This document shows, in pieces, positions 29,189 through 38,128 of a stretch of 40,218 nucleotides of DNA. Source of the stretch: a virus; IMG/VR virus record IMGVR_UViG_3300009008_000091, positions 1 through 40,218 of that record; one strand, given 5' to 3'. Within the stretch, counting starts at the first letter, position 1. Each line of letters begins with the position of its first letter. The notes beneath the pieces are model-generated. The model searched no databases and was not told the DNA's origin. It saw only the letters and a program-made list of their open reading frames with translations. A program made the translations under genes and the position numbers.

Positions 29189-30730
29189 ATGTCGTATACA
29201 CACAATAGTAGATTACTTTTTGGCGAAGACGTTATCGCCAACAGTGACAGGGACATTGTTATCAACTGGTGTAAAGCCATGCTTGGTGATGACCCCAGCA
29301 ACGCCGCCAACACGGGCATACAGGTAGAACTCGCTACCGTCCACTACGATTCGGCGATCGATGATGCTCTCCAAGAGTATTCCGCGATCATAAACGAATG
29401 GTCTGCGCTGGACAATCTCGCAAATACTTTCGATTCTGGGGGCGCGACTACCGAGCCCAATCCCGCCGATGTTATTAACATCTCCCAGCGTAGGGTACTC
29501 AGTACCTTTGGATTCCTACTGAAGAAAACCAATAAATACTCAGAATTGGTGGGCGCAGGTGGTAACGTCACCGAGCAGAGGGCGTATTTTAACTCTGTTG
29601 CCAATCAGCAGAACTACGATCTTCTAAGCAGAGAGTACGACAACGAAGAGTACAGCAACACCACATACAACGACAACGATGTTACTCAAGTTGATTTTAC
29701 TCTGGCGGGTACTACCAACATCACCCAAGCGGATGCGTCTAACTGGGAAGTAGTGTTGACCATGAGAAGGTCGATCACAGCTACCGACTACAAAGAAGTA
29801 AACATCGATGACTACTTCAGTCATCTGAATGTTAGTGGATCTACTCTGGAAGTCCACCTAACGGACACCATCGAGGACATTAGTAACACGGCAGTACATT
29901 ACTCTCCTTTGCCAGAGGGTGGTTGGCCCGTTGATCCAGAACCCATTGAGGTAACGCTTAAGTCCCCCTATTCCATACTCATATACAACGAAAGCGGTAC
30001 TAGGCTGACAGGAAGAACTCTGGATCGAAAAAAGATGGAGATTAACGAGATCAATTGGTACCCTCCGTCTACGATCTTTAAGTTTTATGATCCCTATAAC
30101 ATGGGGGCTAACATCGGCGCTGAAGCGTTTGGTTTTTCGTATACCGCAGAAACTCCCATTCACAGTATGCCCATCTTCTATGACATCCTAAGAGGTGCTC
30201 AGCACGAGATGTCCGCTAAGGTGAGAAGGAACAACTATTCGGTAATAGAGAACAACAAGCGCATTACTCTATACCCCTATCCTGGTGGCGAAGTCTCTCA
30301 GGTAGCGGCAGGTAAAGTGTGGATGGACTACCAGATCCCTCTAAATCCGTATGAGTCGGATGAGCTTGGTGCCGAAGGTACTATTGCCAATTTAGCTAAT
30401 ATACCCTATTTTCAGCTTGAATACACCTATATTAACAGTATAGGAAAACGCTGGATCCATAAATGGGCTCTTTCCTCTGCAAAAGAGGTATTGGGTAGAA
30501 TCAGGGGGAAATACACTAGTGTACCTGTTCCCAACAGTGAAATCTCTTTGGATGGTCCTTCTCTTCTAGATGAGGCTAGGCAAGAAAAAGATGAACTTAG
30601 AGAATCCCTACGCAATATCTTAGAAAAGGCCATGGAATCCGCGTTGATGGAGAACGAAGCTCTTGAAGCTGAAGCGTTACAGAGGGTACTGCAGTACACC
30701 CCTTCACCAGACACGTTAACGATGGGTTAA
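29189..30730 (+). CDS. Neck / head-tail connector protein (gp13-like)
   Basis: 513 residues, RBS AAGGGAAGGCC. The C-terminal 200 residues carry the signature of T4-like neck proteins: MEINEINWYPPSTIFKFYDP, YIN...RWIHKWALSSAKEVLGRIRGKY, and a long terminal helix LRESLRNILEKAMESALMEN. The N-terminal part DIVINWCKAMLGDDP and VHYDSAIDDALQEYSAI is adaptor-like. It would bind below the portal. Longer than T4 gp13 (309), so domain differences are expected. Confidence 0.75.
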   Translation: MSYTHNSRLLFGEDVIANSDRDIVINWCKAMLGDDPSNAANTGIQVELATVHYDSAIDDALQEYSAIINEWSALDNLANTFDSGGATTEPNPADVINISQRRVLSTFGFLLKKTNKYSELVGAGGNVTEQRAYFNSVANQQNYDLLSREYDNEEYSNTTYNDNDVTQVDFTLAGTTNITQADASNWEVVLTMRRSITATDYKEVNIDDYFSHLNVSGSTLEVHLTDTIEDISNTAVHYSPLPEGGWPVDPEPIEVTLKSPYSILIYNESGTRLTGRTLDRKKMEINEINWYPPSTIFKFYDPYNMGANIGAEAFGFSYTAETPIHSMPIFYDILRGAQHEMSAKVRRNNYSVIENNKRITLYPYPGGEVSQVAAGKVWMDYQIPLNPYESDELGAEGTIANLANIPYFQLEYTYINSIGKRWIHKWALSSAKEVLGRIRGKYTSVPVPNSEISLDGPSLLDEARQEKDELRESLRNILEKAMESALMENEALEAEALQRVLQYTPSPDTLTMG

Positions 30731-30731
30731 T

Positions 30732-31241
30732 ATGACAACTAACTTTTATGTAAGTAATCCAGACGTGTACTGGCTTAGGCAGTGGTCCCAAGAGCTAATT
30801 GGGGATCTTGCTAAACAGACAGTAGACATCTATAGGCCCGATCTAACCCAGACAGAAGCTGTTTCAGAAGGATCTTATGACTCATTCTATGGGGAAGTCA
30901 CTTCACGGGAAGACTACAGAATGTACAAATGGGAAAACGTCGAATGTTTTATTGAAACGTTATCCCCAGAGTTAGTAAACCAGAGGATGGGGATAGACCA
31001 TAAATATGGGTTGACTCTCTATTTTGACACTGATTACATCAACTCTGTAGCTGATACTAGCAGTACCTATTCTGACATTCTGGTAAGAGAAGGAGATTTT
31101 ATAGAATGGGAAGATCGAATGTACGAAGTAAAATACGCCAACAAAGAAAACCGAATTTTTGGATTGTCTGGAACCCATACACAACTGAGGGTTGATGCTG
31201 TTAATGTTAGATACCCCGAAGACTTTACAGTTATTACATAG
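30732..31241 (+). CDS. Neck / head-closure protein (gp14-like)
   Basis: 169 residues beginning one base after the gp13-like stop. FIEWEDRMYEVKYANKENRIFG is a typical beta-barrel turn of head-closure proteins. Two predicted strand pairs surround it. Position between gp13-like and tail-terminator genes matches T4 gp14. Identification rests on gene order more than sequence. Confidence 0.65.
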   Translation: MTTNFYVSNPDVYWLRQWSQELIGDLAKQTVDIYRPDLTQTEAVSEGSYDSFYGEVTSREDYRMYKWENVECFIETLSPELVNQRMGIDHKYGLTLYFDTDYINSVADTSSTYSDILVREGDFIEWEDRMYEVKYANKENRIFGLSGTHTQLRVDAVNVRYPEDFTVIT

Positions 31242-31251
31242 GGAGTAGCTA

Positions 31252-31932
31252 ATGCCTCTTAATTCTTTACTCAAAGACATGGATCAAGCCGTTATAACTT
31301 GGCTGGATGCTAGTTGTGCTCTGGTAAACTTAGACGGGAGTAACATCGCTCCTTATTACTCGTCATACCAAAGATGGAAGTACCAGTATGATCCGTCTAC
31401 AAACGTGATCATGGACTACGGAAGGGTAAGAACTCTTCCTGCCGTTTTTATTCGTAGGCAGGCGCCTAACTTTACTCAAGAGAGATACAGACATCCAAAT
31501 GCCAAGCTGTTTATTCAATACCAAAACGATGAAGTAGATCCATCTGCTAAACAAGTATTTTGGGTTCCCGCTCCCGTACCTATTGACGTACCGTACGAAA
31601 TAACAGTTGTAAGTAACTTCATAACCGAACATAACAGTATAACTGAAAAAATTCTACAGGCGTTTTCAACTGGCGAAATCTATTTAAATTTAAATGGATT
31701 TGTGCAGCATATGAGGTTCGATGATCATTCGGACGACTCAACTGCGTATGATCTAGATGAAGAAAGAATCTTTAGTAGCGTTATTCGAACAACTCTTAGA
31801 GGAAACCTAGTGGACGTTTCTAATCAAACGTCCCACGTTGGTAATATAACGAGTTTCGATATCGAGGTTTCGAACGCCAAAAAAGGCATGACAGTTGACG
31901 AAGCCTATCAAGCTTGGCTTGATACCTTGTAA
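31252..31932 (+). CDS. Tail terminator / completion protein (gp15-like)
   Basis: 226 residues, RBS GGGAGTAGCT. Residues 95-140 (VPAPVPIDVPYEITVVSNF, NSITEKILQAFS) look like the core of tail terminators: a central strand and the long helix that lies on top of the tube ring. T4 gp15 and gp3 do this job of capping the tail and joining it to the neck. Next gene is the sheath. Confidence 0.7.
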   Translation: MPLNSLLKDMDQAVITWLDASCALVNLDGSNIAPYYSSYQRWKYQYDPSTNVIMDYGRVRTLPAVFIRRQAPNFTQERYRHPNAKLFIQYQNDEVDPSAKQVFWVPAPVPIDVPYEITVVSNFITEHNSITEKILQAFSTGEIYLNLNGFVQHMRFDDHSDDSTAYDLDEERIFSSVIRTTLRGNLVDVSNQTSHVGNITSFDIEVSNAKKGMTVDEAYQAWLDTL

Positions 31933-31941
31933 GGAGAGGAA

Positions 31942-33660
31942 ATGCCAATTACAAAAACATACCCAGGTGTCTACTTCGAAACTATCGATGACTCAGCCTA
32001 CACTCTGGGCTTCGCGAATGATTCCAAGATAGGACTAGTCGGCGACTTCCAAAAAGGTCCCGCTCTGACTTGGATTAAAGTAGCTAACTGGGGTGAATTC
32101 AAAGAGATCTTTGGTGGATTGTCCTCAGAGACGTACGGACTAACCACAGATGGGCTGTCACAATACTACGGTCCTCAGGCTGCCAAAACTCTCTTGTCTG
32201 AAACTGACGAACTATACGTTTACAGGCTTCTTAAGACTGGTGCCGCATACGCTCAAACAACCGACCTTGGTGCTCAGGACGGTGGGAACAGTTCGGGATT
32301 GAAATTCCAGTTGTTATCTGCTGGCGGCGGCGACGACCAAGAATACAAACCCGAAAACAGGCCCGTATACCTCATTGAAGCTTCTAGCACCGTAGCTCCT
32401 GGTGGTGGGCCTAGGCAATATAACCTTTACATCTATGAGAGTGATCAGTATTACAACGCATCGGCCACTACGGCTCTTGCTGGTCTGACCTTTAACGGGT
32501 ATGATTTCTGGGGTGCAGACGCCTCCAACCTTAAAGCCAAGGAAGTCTTCAAGAACGTAGTATTCTTGAATGATCCCACTAGCGGTATTTCTGTTTTGGA
32601 CGCCGTTGGATCCGATGGAAGAGGTCAGGTTTCTAGCCTAATCAAAGTCGTCATCGACAACGCGACCACGTGGGCTTCTTTTAATACTACGGGAACGGGG
32701 TTGCTTGAAGCGGGATATCCTTACGGATCGTTCTTCGCTTCTAACCCCATCGCTGCCTCTGATCAAGGATCGGTCTTTGATGGGGGAACTGGAATCAGAA
32801 TGGATACGGATCCTAGGGATTTGGCTGACCTTCATGCCGACGCGTCTAACGTTGACGGATTGGCTGATGGTCTAGATATTATGATCATGCCCGACGCCCA
32901 CTTGTCTTCAGCTGCTGGTGATGTGGCTACTGCTGTGGACTCCCTAGAAACAGTTGCGGAAGCCTATGGGGCTATCGCAGTAGTTACTGCTCCCGATAGT
33001 AACACGGTTGGAACTCTGACGGATTGGGCCATCGCTAGGAATAGTTCCTTTGCCGCCGCCTATACTCCGTGGGTTAGTGTCTATACTACTGATGGATACA
33101 AATATCACCCTGCTGATGGATGGGTTGCTAAGGCTTACCTATACACTGATCGTGTTAATTGGCCTTGGTTCGCTCCTGCGGGTGCCAAGCGTGGTGCTTT
33201 GGGCGATATTTCTCCCAAGTACATCTTTACCGAGGCGAATCAGGAAGACATGTACGACAGTGGTGTAAACGTCATCAGAAACCTCCCTGGGTATGGTCCC
33301 GTGGTATGGGGTCAGAAGACTACTCAGCAGAAGAACACAGCTCTTGACAGAGTGAACGTAAGGCGTCTGATGAACTACCTCCAGAAGAAGGTCGAGGAAT
33401 ACTCTTCCGACTATCTGTTTGAGCCTAACGATTCTATTACGTGGTCCAAGCTGAGCGCCCGAGTGGTTGCCCTTATGGAAAACGTAAAGGCCGAGAGTGG
33501 GGTCTACGATTACAGGGTGATCATCGACGAGACTACTAATACTGCTGCTGTAATTGATCAGAACAAACTAGCTGGAAAGATTTTCATTAAGCCTACTAAG
33601 ACTGCTGAGGTTATCGCTATTAGCTTCACCATCAGTGGCTCAGGCGCATCGTTCGAATAA
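31942..33660 (+). CDS. Tail sheath protein (gp18-like)
   Basis: 572 residues, RBS AAGGAGAGGAA. TYPGVYFETID at the start is the classic N-terminal strand that links neighbouring sheath subunits. GLVGDFQKGPA, the C-terminal domain with NVRRLMNYLQKKVEEYSSDYLFEPND, and AGKIFIKPTKTAEVIAISF at the end match the conserved sheath core. Its contraction drives the tube through the host envelope. Slightly shorter than T4 gp18 (659). Confidence 0.95.
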   Translation: MPITKTYPGVYFETIDDSAYTLGFANDSKIGLVGDFQKGPALTWIKVANWGEFKEIFGGLSSETYGLTTDGLSQYYGPQAAKTLLSETDELYVYRLLKTGAAYAQTTDLGAQDGGNSSGLKFQLLSAGGGDDQEYKPENRPVYLIEASSTVAPGGGPRQYNLYIYESDQYYNASATTALAGLTFNGYDFWGADASNLKAKEVFKNVVFLNDPTSGISVLDAVGSDGRGQVSSLIKVVIDNATTWASFNTTGTGLLEAGYPYGSFFASNPIAASDQGSVFDGGTGIRMDTDPRDLADLHADASNVDGLADGLDIMIMPDAHLSSAAGDVATAVDSLETVAEAYGAIAVVTAPDSNTVGTLTDWAIARNSSFAAAYTPWVSVYTTDGYKYHPADGWVAKAYLYTDRVNWPWFAPAGAKRGALGDISPKYIFTEANQEDMYDSGVNVIRNLPGYGPVVWGQKTTQQKNTALDRVNVRRLMNYLQKKVEEYSSDYLFEPNDSITWSKLSARVVALMENVKAESGVYDYRVIIDETTNTAAVIDQNKLAGKIFIKPTKTAEVIAISFTISGSGASFE

Positions 33661-33671
33661 GGAGATAAAAG

Positions 33672-34154
33672 ATGGCAGAGATTATTAGCCCTCTGACACC
33701 CAACTCTTTTGAGCCTAAAAAGGCGTACAATTGGGTGATAGAAATAGAAGGAATTGATGCGTATCACGCCAAATCTACGAAGAGGCCGACTATTAGCTTC
33801 GGTGAAATGGAGATTCCGTATCTAAACCTACGTAGATACGTGGCTTCACGGTTTGAGTTCGAACCGATTCCGTTGACTCTCTACGATCCAGTAGATGCGG
33901 ATGCCGCTCAGGATGTCTTGGATTGGCTTACCCTGGTGGGCGATCCTGCCACGGGCGCAAGGTTCCCTTCTGCGGCGTATAAGAAAGACTTCAGGATTAA
34001 GATGCTGGATGGCAACGGTACTGTGCTCGAAACGTGGCAGATCGTGGGCGCATGGCCTCAGTCTACCAACTTTGGTGAGCTAGACTATGAGACTGACGCT
34101 CCCGTGATGATCGAGGTAACATTCCGTTGCGATCGCGCATACAAGGTCGCGTAG
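33672..34154 (+). CDS. Tail tube protein (gp19-like)
   Basis: 160 residues (T4 gp19 has 163), RBS AAGGAGATAAAAG. Follows the gp19 pattern: NSFEPKKAYNWVIEIEGIDAYH and KSTKRPTISFGEMEIPYLNL, then FEFEPIPLTLYDPV, and a final strand with VEVTFRCDRAYKV-type residues. Makes the hexamer rings of the inner tube. Confidence 0.94.
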   Translation: MAEIISPLTPNSFEPKKAYNWVIEIEGIDAYHAKSTKRPTISFGEMEIPYLNLRRYVASRFEFEPIPLTLYDPVDADAAQDVLDWLTLVGDPATGARFPSAAYKKDFRIKMLDGNGTVLETWQIVGAWPQSTNFGELDYETDAPVMIEVTFRCDRAYKVA

Positions 34155-34183
34155 TATAGACTCGACCGTATTAGTTTTAGTAA

Positions 34184-34231
34184 AATTTGAGCCACAGGAA
34201 CTACTTACTCGTAGAAGCTGTGGCTCAAATT
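34184..34231 (+). terminator. Long stem-loop after the tube gene
   Basis: AATTTGAGCCACAG (34184-34197) pairs perfectly with CTGTGGCTCAAATT (34218-34231). Inside the 20-base loop CTAC (34201-34204) and GTAG (34211-34214) also pair. It lies in a 93-base gap and ends about 17 bases before the next start. No T-run follows, so it could terminate, attenuate, or protect the sheath-tube message from decay. Confidence 0.6.
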
Positions 34232-34247
34232 ATATGAAGGAGTTATT

Positions 34248-35024
34248 ATGTCAGATAAACAAGTGGACATGAACGTTGGTGAGCCCGTGGGCGAGCCCGT
34301 ACAGGGCGTGGGAGTAACCGAGTATGAAATAAGCCTTCTCTCTAGAGGGAAAATAGGTCTTCCCGAAAGCGTGTCTATTAAAAGTATGACAGCAAAGGAA
34401 GAGGACATTTTGGCCAACCCCACGTTTATTAGAAACGGAACGGTGTTTAACAAGTTGTTGTCCTCTGTACTAAGAACAAAGGTAGATCCTCAGAAACTTC
34501 TTGCGGGGGACAGAGATTGGATTCTCCTAAACGCTAGGATAGACGCCTACGGAAATGAGTATCCTATAGAAATATCCTGTCCTGAGTGTGAGGAAAAATC
34601 GAAAGTAATGTATAGTCTTGAGAGCGTAGAAAAAGAAAGCATTAGGATTGAGCCTGACATTCTTGGTGAAAATACGTTTACCGTTACTACTCCTAGTGGT
34701 ACAGAAATCACATTTGCATTTTGGACAGTGGGGATGCAGCAAAGACTAGACACCTATCTTAAAAATTCCAAAAACAAATCTCCCATTACTGGTAAGATGT
34801 TCATTCAAACCCTTAAAATCAATGGAGAAGAGGATAGACAAACTATCAGAGACACTATTGAGTCTATGCCAGCAAAAGACAGTTTGTATATTAGGAAATA
34901 CATTAACGAGCATGCGGCTGGGGTAGACATGAAACTCGATTTTGAATGTGAGAATTGTGGTCATTTTGAAGGAGGTATCGAAGTTCCTATGGGAACCTCC
35001 TTTTTTTGGCCTGAACTCGATTGA
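34248..35024 (+). CDS. T4 gp26-like baseplate/tail-assembly protein with zinc knuckles
   Basis: 258 residues, RBS GAAGGAGTTATT. The start SLLSRGKIGLPESVSIKSMTAKEEDIL matches the T4 baseplate gp26 family (Pfam T4_baseplate). It has two CxxC pairs, SCPECEEK (about 110-113) and CENCGH (about 234-237), which together can bind one zinc. It stands where tail-assembly chaperones lie, just before the tape measure, and a T7 run at its end could shift ribosomes into the next frame (see 35038). Assembly chaperone or hub protein are both possible. Confidence 0.8.
   Translation: MSDKQVDMNVGEPVGEPVQGVGVTEYEISLLSRGKIGLPESVSIKSMTAKEEDILANPTFIRNGTVFNKLLSSVLRTKVDPQKLLAGDRDWILLNARIDAYGNEYPIEISCPECEEKSKVMYSLESVEKESIRIEPDILGENTFTVTTPSGTEITFAFWTVGMQQRLDTYLKNSKNKSPITGKMFIQTLKINGEEDRQTIRDTIESMPAKDSLYIRKYINEHAAGVDMKLDFECENCGHFEGGIEVPMGTSFFWPELD
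35001..35007 (+). other. T7 run: candidate ribosomal frameshift site
   Basis: Seven T bases, read in the first frame as TTT-TTT-TGG. A +1 (or -2) shift here enters the ORF that runs to 35223. A -1 shift meets a stop at 35012-35014. The fused product would be about 324 residues. The pattern resembles tail chaperone frameshifts, but it is not a standard X-XXY-YYZ site. Confidence 0.4.
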
Positions 35025-35037
35025 GGACGCACAAAAA

Positions 35038-35223
35038 TTGAAAAATATGACTCATGAAGAAGTGTTTAGATTAGTTTATCATTCTAGCATGTCTGGGGAA
35101 GAAGCGTACAATATGTCAATAGCTATGAGAAAGTGGTATGTTGACAGAATAATAAAAGAACTCCAGAACGAATCTGAGGCGAGGAATCATGGCTCTATTC
35201 AACAAACCAGACGCCGAAACTAA
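35038..35223 (+). CDS. C-terminal extension ORF / gp51-like small protein
   Basis: Open frame overlapping the gp26-like gene's end and continuing 199 bases past it. If translated alone, the start is TTG 35038 (GAGG 11 bases before) or ATG 35047 (no site): about 58-61 residues, helical (THEEVFRLVYHSSMSGEEAY, KWYVDRIIKELQNESEARN). If reached by frameshift it would be the chaperone extension. In T4 a small gene 51 follows gene 26 before the hub genes. It overlaps the tape measure start by 35 bases. Confidence 0.6.
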   Translation: MKNMTHEEVFRLVYHSSMSGEEAYNMSIAMRKWYVDRIIKELQNESEARNHGSIQQTRRRN

Positions 35224-36967
35224 ATTTAGTAAAGCTCTCGACAATATGGTTGAGAAGCTGGATGAATTAGTGCGTACCTCTAAGCAGGGGTACCAAGACG
35301 GTAGGGACCCTTTCGAAAAGCCTAAGGGGATGGAAAAATTAAGGGACCCTTTCGAAAAGCCTAAGGGGATGGAAAAATTAATAAAGACGTTTCCTAAGTT
35401 AGAAAAAGTAGCTGCTGGCACTTCTAAAGGATTGGGCATAGTGTCTAAAGTGTCTAAGAGGCTGACTAGAGCTTTTAAAGTAGCTTCAAAAGTGTCTAAG
35501 GGGCTGACTACAACTTTTAAAGTAGCTTCAAAAGCGTATATGTGGGCTGCTGGGATTATTACTGCGGTGGTTGGTCTGTTATCTGCACCGTTTCGAAAAC
35601 TTAGGTGGGCGATAGAAGTTACCCAGGATGCTATGCGAGATCTCGGTCTTAAAGGTTTTAAGACTTTGGATCAAGGTATGGCATCGCTGTTTACTAGCAT
35701 GCAAAAAGGCATGGGCGAGACAGGAAAAACAACCGCAAAGCTTATGATGGTGGGTGCTCTTCAACCCTACTCAGATACTCTGAAAAAAGCAAAAGAAGAC
35801 ATCGACACATTTACTTTTGTGACGGGTATGGGCGTTGAAAATCTTCAGAATTTCCTACACCCTATGTTACAAGCGGGTGCAAATGCTGACGAAATACGTG
35901 GAAGGTTGGCTGAGTTAGCTAGTGGGCTAGTGGACTCAGGAGCAAACATACCTGAAACCATGGACATTATTAATGAGGGGCTGATGAACAGTGCTATTTC
36001 TGTTGCAGATGTCCCCAGAATAATACGAATGTCTGCAACGGGTCCAGCGGGGCAACAAGCGGCTAAAGAGTTTATAGCTGTACAAAGAGAATTGCACACT
36101 TACACTACCGATGCATTTAACTCTTTCATCCAGGATACTTTTGGAACTGGAGCTGGCATACTGCAAGGGGATCTGAAGGGTTTCATTAGGGAAGTCAGTA
36201 AAATAGTAGAAAGTGGGGACTCAGCTAAAATTGCGGGGCTGGCTAAAAAGCTTGGCACTTCAGAAACTAGTGTCATAGAGTTAGCTAGAGCCGCTGGTAG
36301 TGTGGCCGACACTACTTCTAGAACTTTGAAGGATCTTGAACAAGATAAGTGGAAATCTATGAGCTTCGGAGAAGCTCTTACCGCCCTCACTCAAATATTC
36401 ACAGGGCATCTTCTTCCTGTTATATGGGAGCTTGTGGGAGATCAGATGGGCGGTCTCCCCAAACTAAGGGATAAAATAAAAGTTTTAGGTGAACAGTTCG
36501 GAACATTCATCAGTGACAATTGGGGGCCGTGGATGGACAAAATCCCCAAAATTTGGGAACTGTTAGAAAAAGGAATTAACTCGTTTGTTATTAGCCTAGG
36601 GTATATAGGTGCAAGGTTTGGGTTTATCATAGGTGAGGAGTTATACAAGGTTGGTGTAGAAACTGGCAATAAGACAATGCAAGATGAAGGTTTTAAAATG
36701 TTGGGGATAAGCGCATTTCCTGGATTCGGACACAACGAAAAAGAGAGGGGCGAGGCGTATCAGAGGGTGTTGCGAGATCCAGTGCGCGTTGAACAGGAAT
36801 ACCAAGACTTCCAAAAGAGAAAAGAAGTGGAGGACCGTATAAACAAGCTTGGCCAAAGCCTACAGGCGCAGGGTACTCTAGAAGTGTATGATAAGGATAG
36901 GCTGTTCAAAGGTACAACAACATGGATTGTGGGCCGCACCCGTACTGGAGCGAGCGGGGCGTGGTAG
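35189..36967 (+). CDS. Tape measure protein (gp29-like role)
   Basis: 592 residues, nearly the same as T4 gp29 (590). Helical, with a membrane-like hydrophobic part near 111-130 (YMWAAGIITAVVGLLSAPF). The N-terminal 115 residues contain two fresh in-frame tandem duplications (see repeats at 35303 and 35447). The middle has alanine/glycine-rich helices and the last 80 residues are charged. It spans the tube lumen and sets tail length. RBS GAGGCGAGGA. Confidence 0.85.
   Translation: MALFNKPDAETKFSKALDNMVEKLDELVRTSKQGYQDGRDPFEKPKGMEKLRDPFEKPKGMEKLIKTFPKLEKVAAGTSKGLGIVSKVSKRLTRAFKVASKVSKGLTTTFKVASKAYMWAAGIITAVVGLLSAPFRKLRWAIEVTQDAMRDLGLKGFKTLDQGMASLFTSMQKGMGETGKTTAKLMMVGALQPYSDTLKKAKEDIDTFTFVTGMGVENLQNFLHPMLQAGANADEIRGRLAELASGLVDSGANIPETMDIINEGLMNSAISVADVPRIIRMSATGPAGQQAAKEFIAVQRELHTYTTDAFNSFIQDTFGTGAGILQGDLKGFIREVSKIVESGDSAKIAGLAKKLGTSETSVIELARAAGSVADTTSRTLKDLEQDKWKSMSFGEALTALTQIFTGHLLPVIWELVGDQMGGLPKLRDKIKVLGEQFGTFISDNWGPWMDKIPKIWELLEKGINSFVISLGYIGARFGFIIGEELYKVGVETGNKTMQDEGFKMLGISAFPGFGHNEKERGEAYQRVLRDPVRVEQEYQDFQKRKEVEDRINKLGQSLQAQGTLEVYDKDRLFKGTTTWIVGRTRTGASGAW
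35303..35380 (+). repeat. Exact 39-bp tandem duplication in the tape measure gene
   Basis: Bases 35303-35341 are repeated without any change at 35342-35380. Each copy encodes RDPFEKPKGMEKL, so 13 residues are added in frame. Complete identity shows the event is very recent. Confidence 0.97.
35447..35530 (+). repeat. Near-exact 42-bp tandem duplication in the tape measure gene
   Basis: Copies at 35447-35488 and 35489-35530 encode KVSKRLTRAFKVAS and KVSKGLTTTFKVAS. They differ at a few bases, so this is an older event than the 39-bp one. It adds 14 residues in frame. Confidence 0.93.
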
Positions 36968-36980
36968 GGGAGAATTACAG

Positions 36981-37814
36981 ATGCCGTTAAACATACCCTT
37001 TTTTGATGGGGGCTTAAATGTAGCTCAGTATTCTGAACCGAAGGTGATAGCCATCACCAATCTAAGTAGGGATGTGTCCGAAAGCCCTGGGGGTAATAGT
37101 GGCAATCACAGGACCAAAACGTTTCCTGCCTTCATCAGGGGGGATATAGCCGAATCTCTCACTCCTGGGTGGGACCAGACTCCCATATACGGTAGGGTGG
37201 ACAGCGTTGCTCGGTACACAAATACGACTAGAACGGTGTCTTTCGCATTCTATCTTATGGTTCTTCGAGACGACGAGTTTAGGACAGCGATCGCTCTAAT
37301 GAGCGGCGGGGCTAAGACACTAGCTGGTGGGCGCGGCGATGGGGGAGTAACCCTTAGGCAACTTGGCTCAGCAAGACGTGCGGGAAAAGGGGTGTCCGAT
37401 TTCGGATTCCGAAGCGCCGCCGCCAATAGAGAAGCTGCTGCACATGCCTTGAATTTTGCGGGTGTTGGCAGCGCTCAAGGACAAACTTCCATAGATTACA
37501 TTTCTAAAAACTTTGACAGTTTATCTGATGTGAAAGAAAAACTTCTTTTTCTTAGAAAACTTGTGTACCCTAGACAAGGACAAGAAGACGGGAAGTATAT
37601 CCAACCACCTATGATCGAAATTGATGTTACAGATCAGTTCAAAGGAGTAAAGGGGTACCTAACCGATTTGAGTATCTCTCACCTTATTGAATCTGGGGCT
37701 GGAGTTGACATTTTGGGAAAGCGCTTTAACCCATTGGCGTATGAAATTGCTATGAACATGACAATTCTTCACAGTAAATCCCCAAACAATAAAGCGGGGG
37801 TAGATCTGATATGA
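36981..37814 (+). CDS. Baseplate / tail-tube initiator protein (gp48/gp54-like)
   Basis: 277 residues from ATG 36981 (AGGGGAGAATTACAG before it). The segment LLFLRKLVYPRQ...YIQPPMIEIDVTDQF followed by KGYLTDLSISH is the sequence seen in T4-type baseplate tube-cap proteins. The central part is alanine/glycine-rich with basic residues. It would sit on the hub and start tube growth. It comes before the hub genes as expected. Confidence 0.75.
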   Translation: MPLNIPFFDGGLNVAQYSEPKVIAITNLSRDVSESPGGNSGNHRTKTFPAFIRGDIAESLTPGWDQTPIYGRVDSVARYTNTTRTVSFAFYLMVLRDDEFRTAIALMSGGAKTLAGGRGDGGVTLRQLGSARRAGKGVSDFGFRSAAANREAAAHALNFAGVGSAQGQTSIDYISKNFDSLSDVKEKLLFLRKLVYPRQGQEDGKYIQPPMIEIDVTDQFKGVKGYLTDLSISHLIESGAGVDILGKRFNPLAYEIAMNMTILHSKSPNNKAGVDLI

Positions 37815-38128
37815 GACATTCTGACGCCTACGGAGTGAAGTTTACAAAGTCGTGGGGTGAAATGGCTAAGACTTTTCCGTACCACATAGAGGTCGAATTC
37901 TCTGATAAAGACACTTTTTACAAAATGGAAAGTGGGGACACTCCCCATACTCTCGCAAATAGACACTATGGCGATGAGCATCTGTGGTGGATTATAATGG
38001 TAGCGAACAAGGACAAGGGTTATCGCACTGAGTGGGACGTTGCAATAGGGGACACTCTTAGAGTTCCTTTCAATATTACTCCCTATCTATCCAAAATAAG
38101 AGAATACTACAAAAAAGAAGACATTTAA
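37811..38128 (+). CDS. LysM-like baseplate protein (gp53-like), 105 aa
   Basis: Residues 37-85 (YKMESGDTPHTLANRHYGDEHLWWIIMVANKD...IGDTLRVP) have the shape of a LysM domain: G-D-T..LA...YG.....W..I...N......G..L..P. In T4 the equivalent wedge protein gp53 has this fold, and small LysM proteins are also found at hub bases in other myoviruses (gpX). It may bind baseplate partners or peptidoglycan. Confidence 0.82.
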   Translation: MRHSDAYGVKFTKSWGEMAKTFPYHIEVEFSDKDTFYKMESGDTPHTLANRHYGDEHLWWIIMVANKDKGYRTEWDVAIGDTLRVPFNITPYLSKIREYYKKEDI

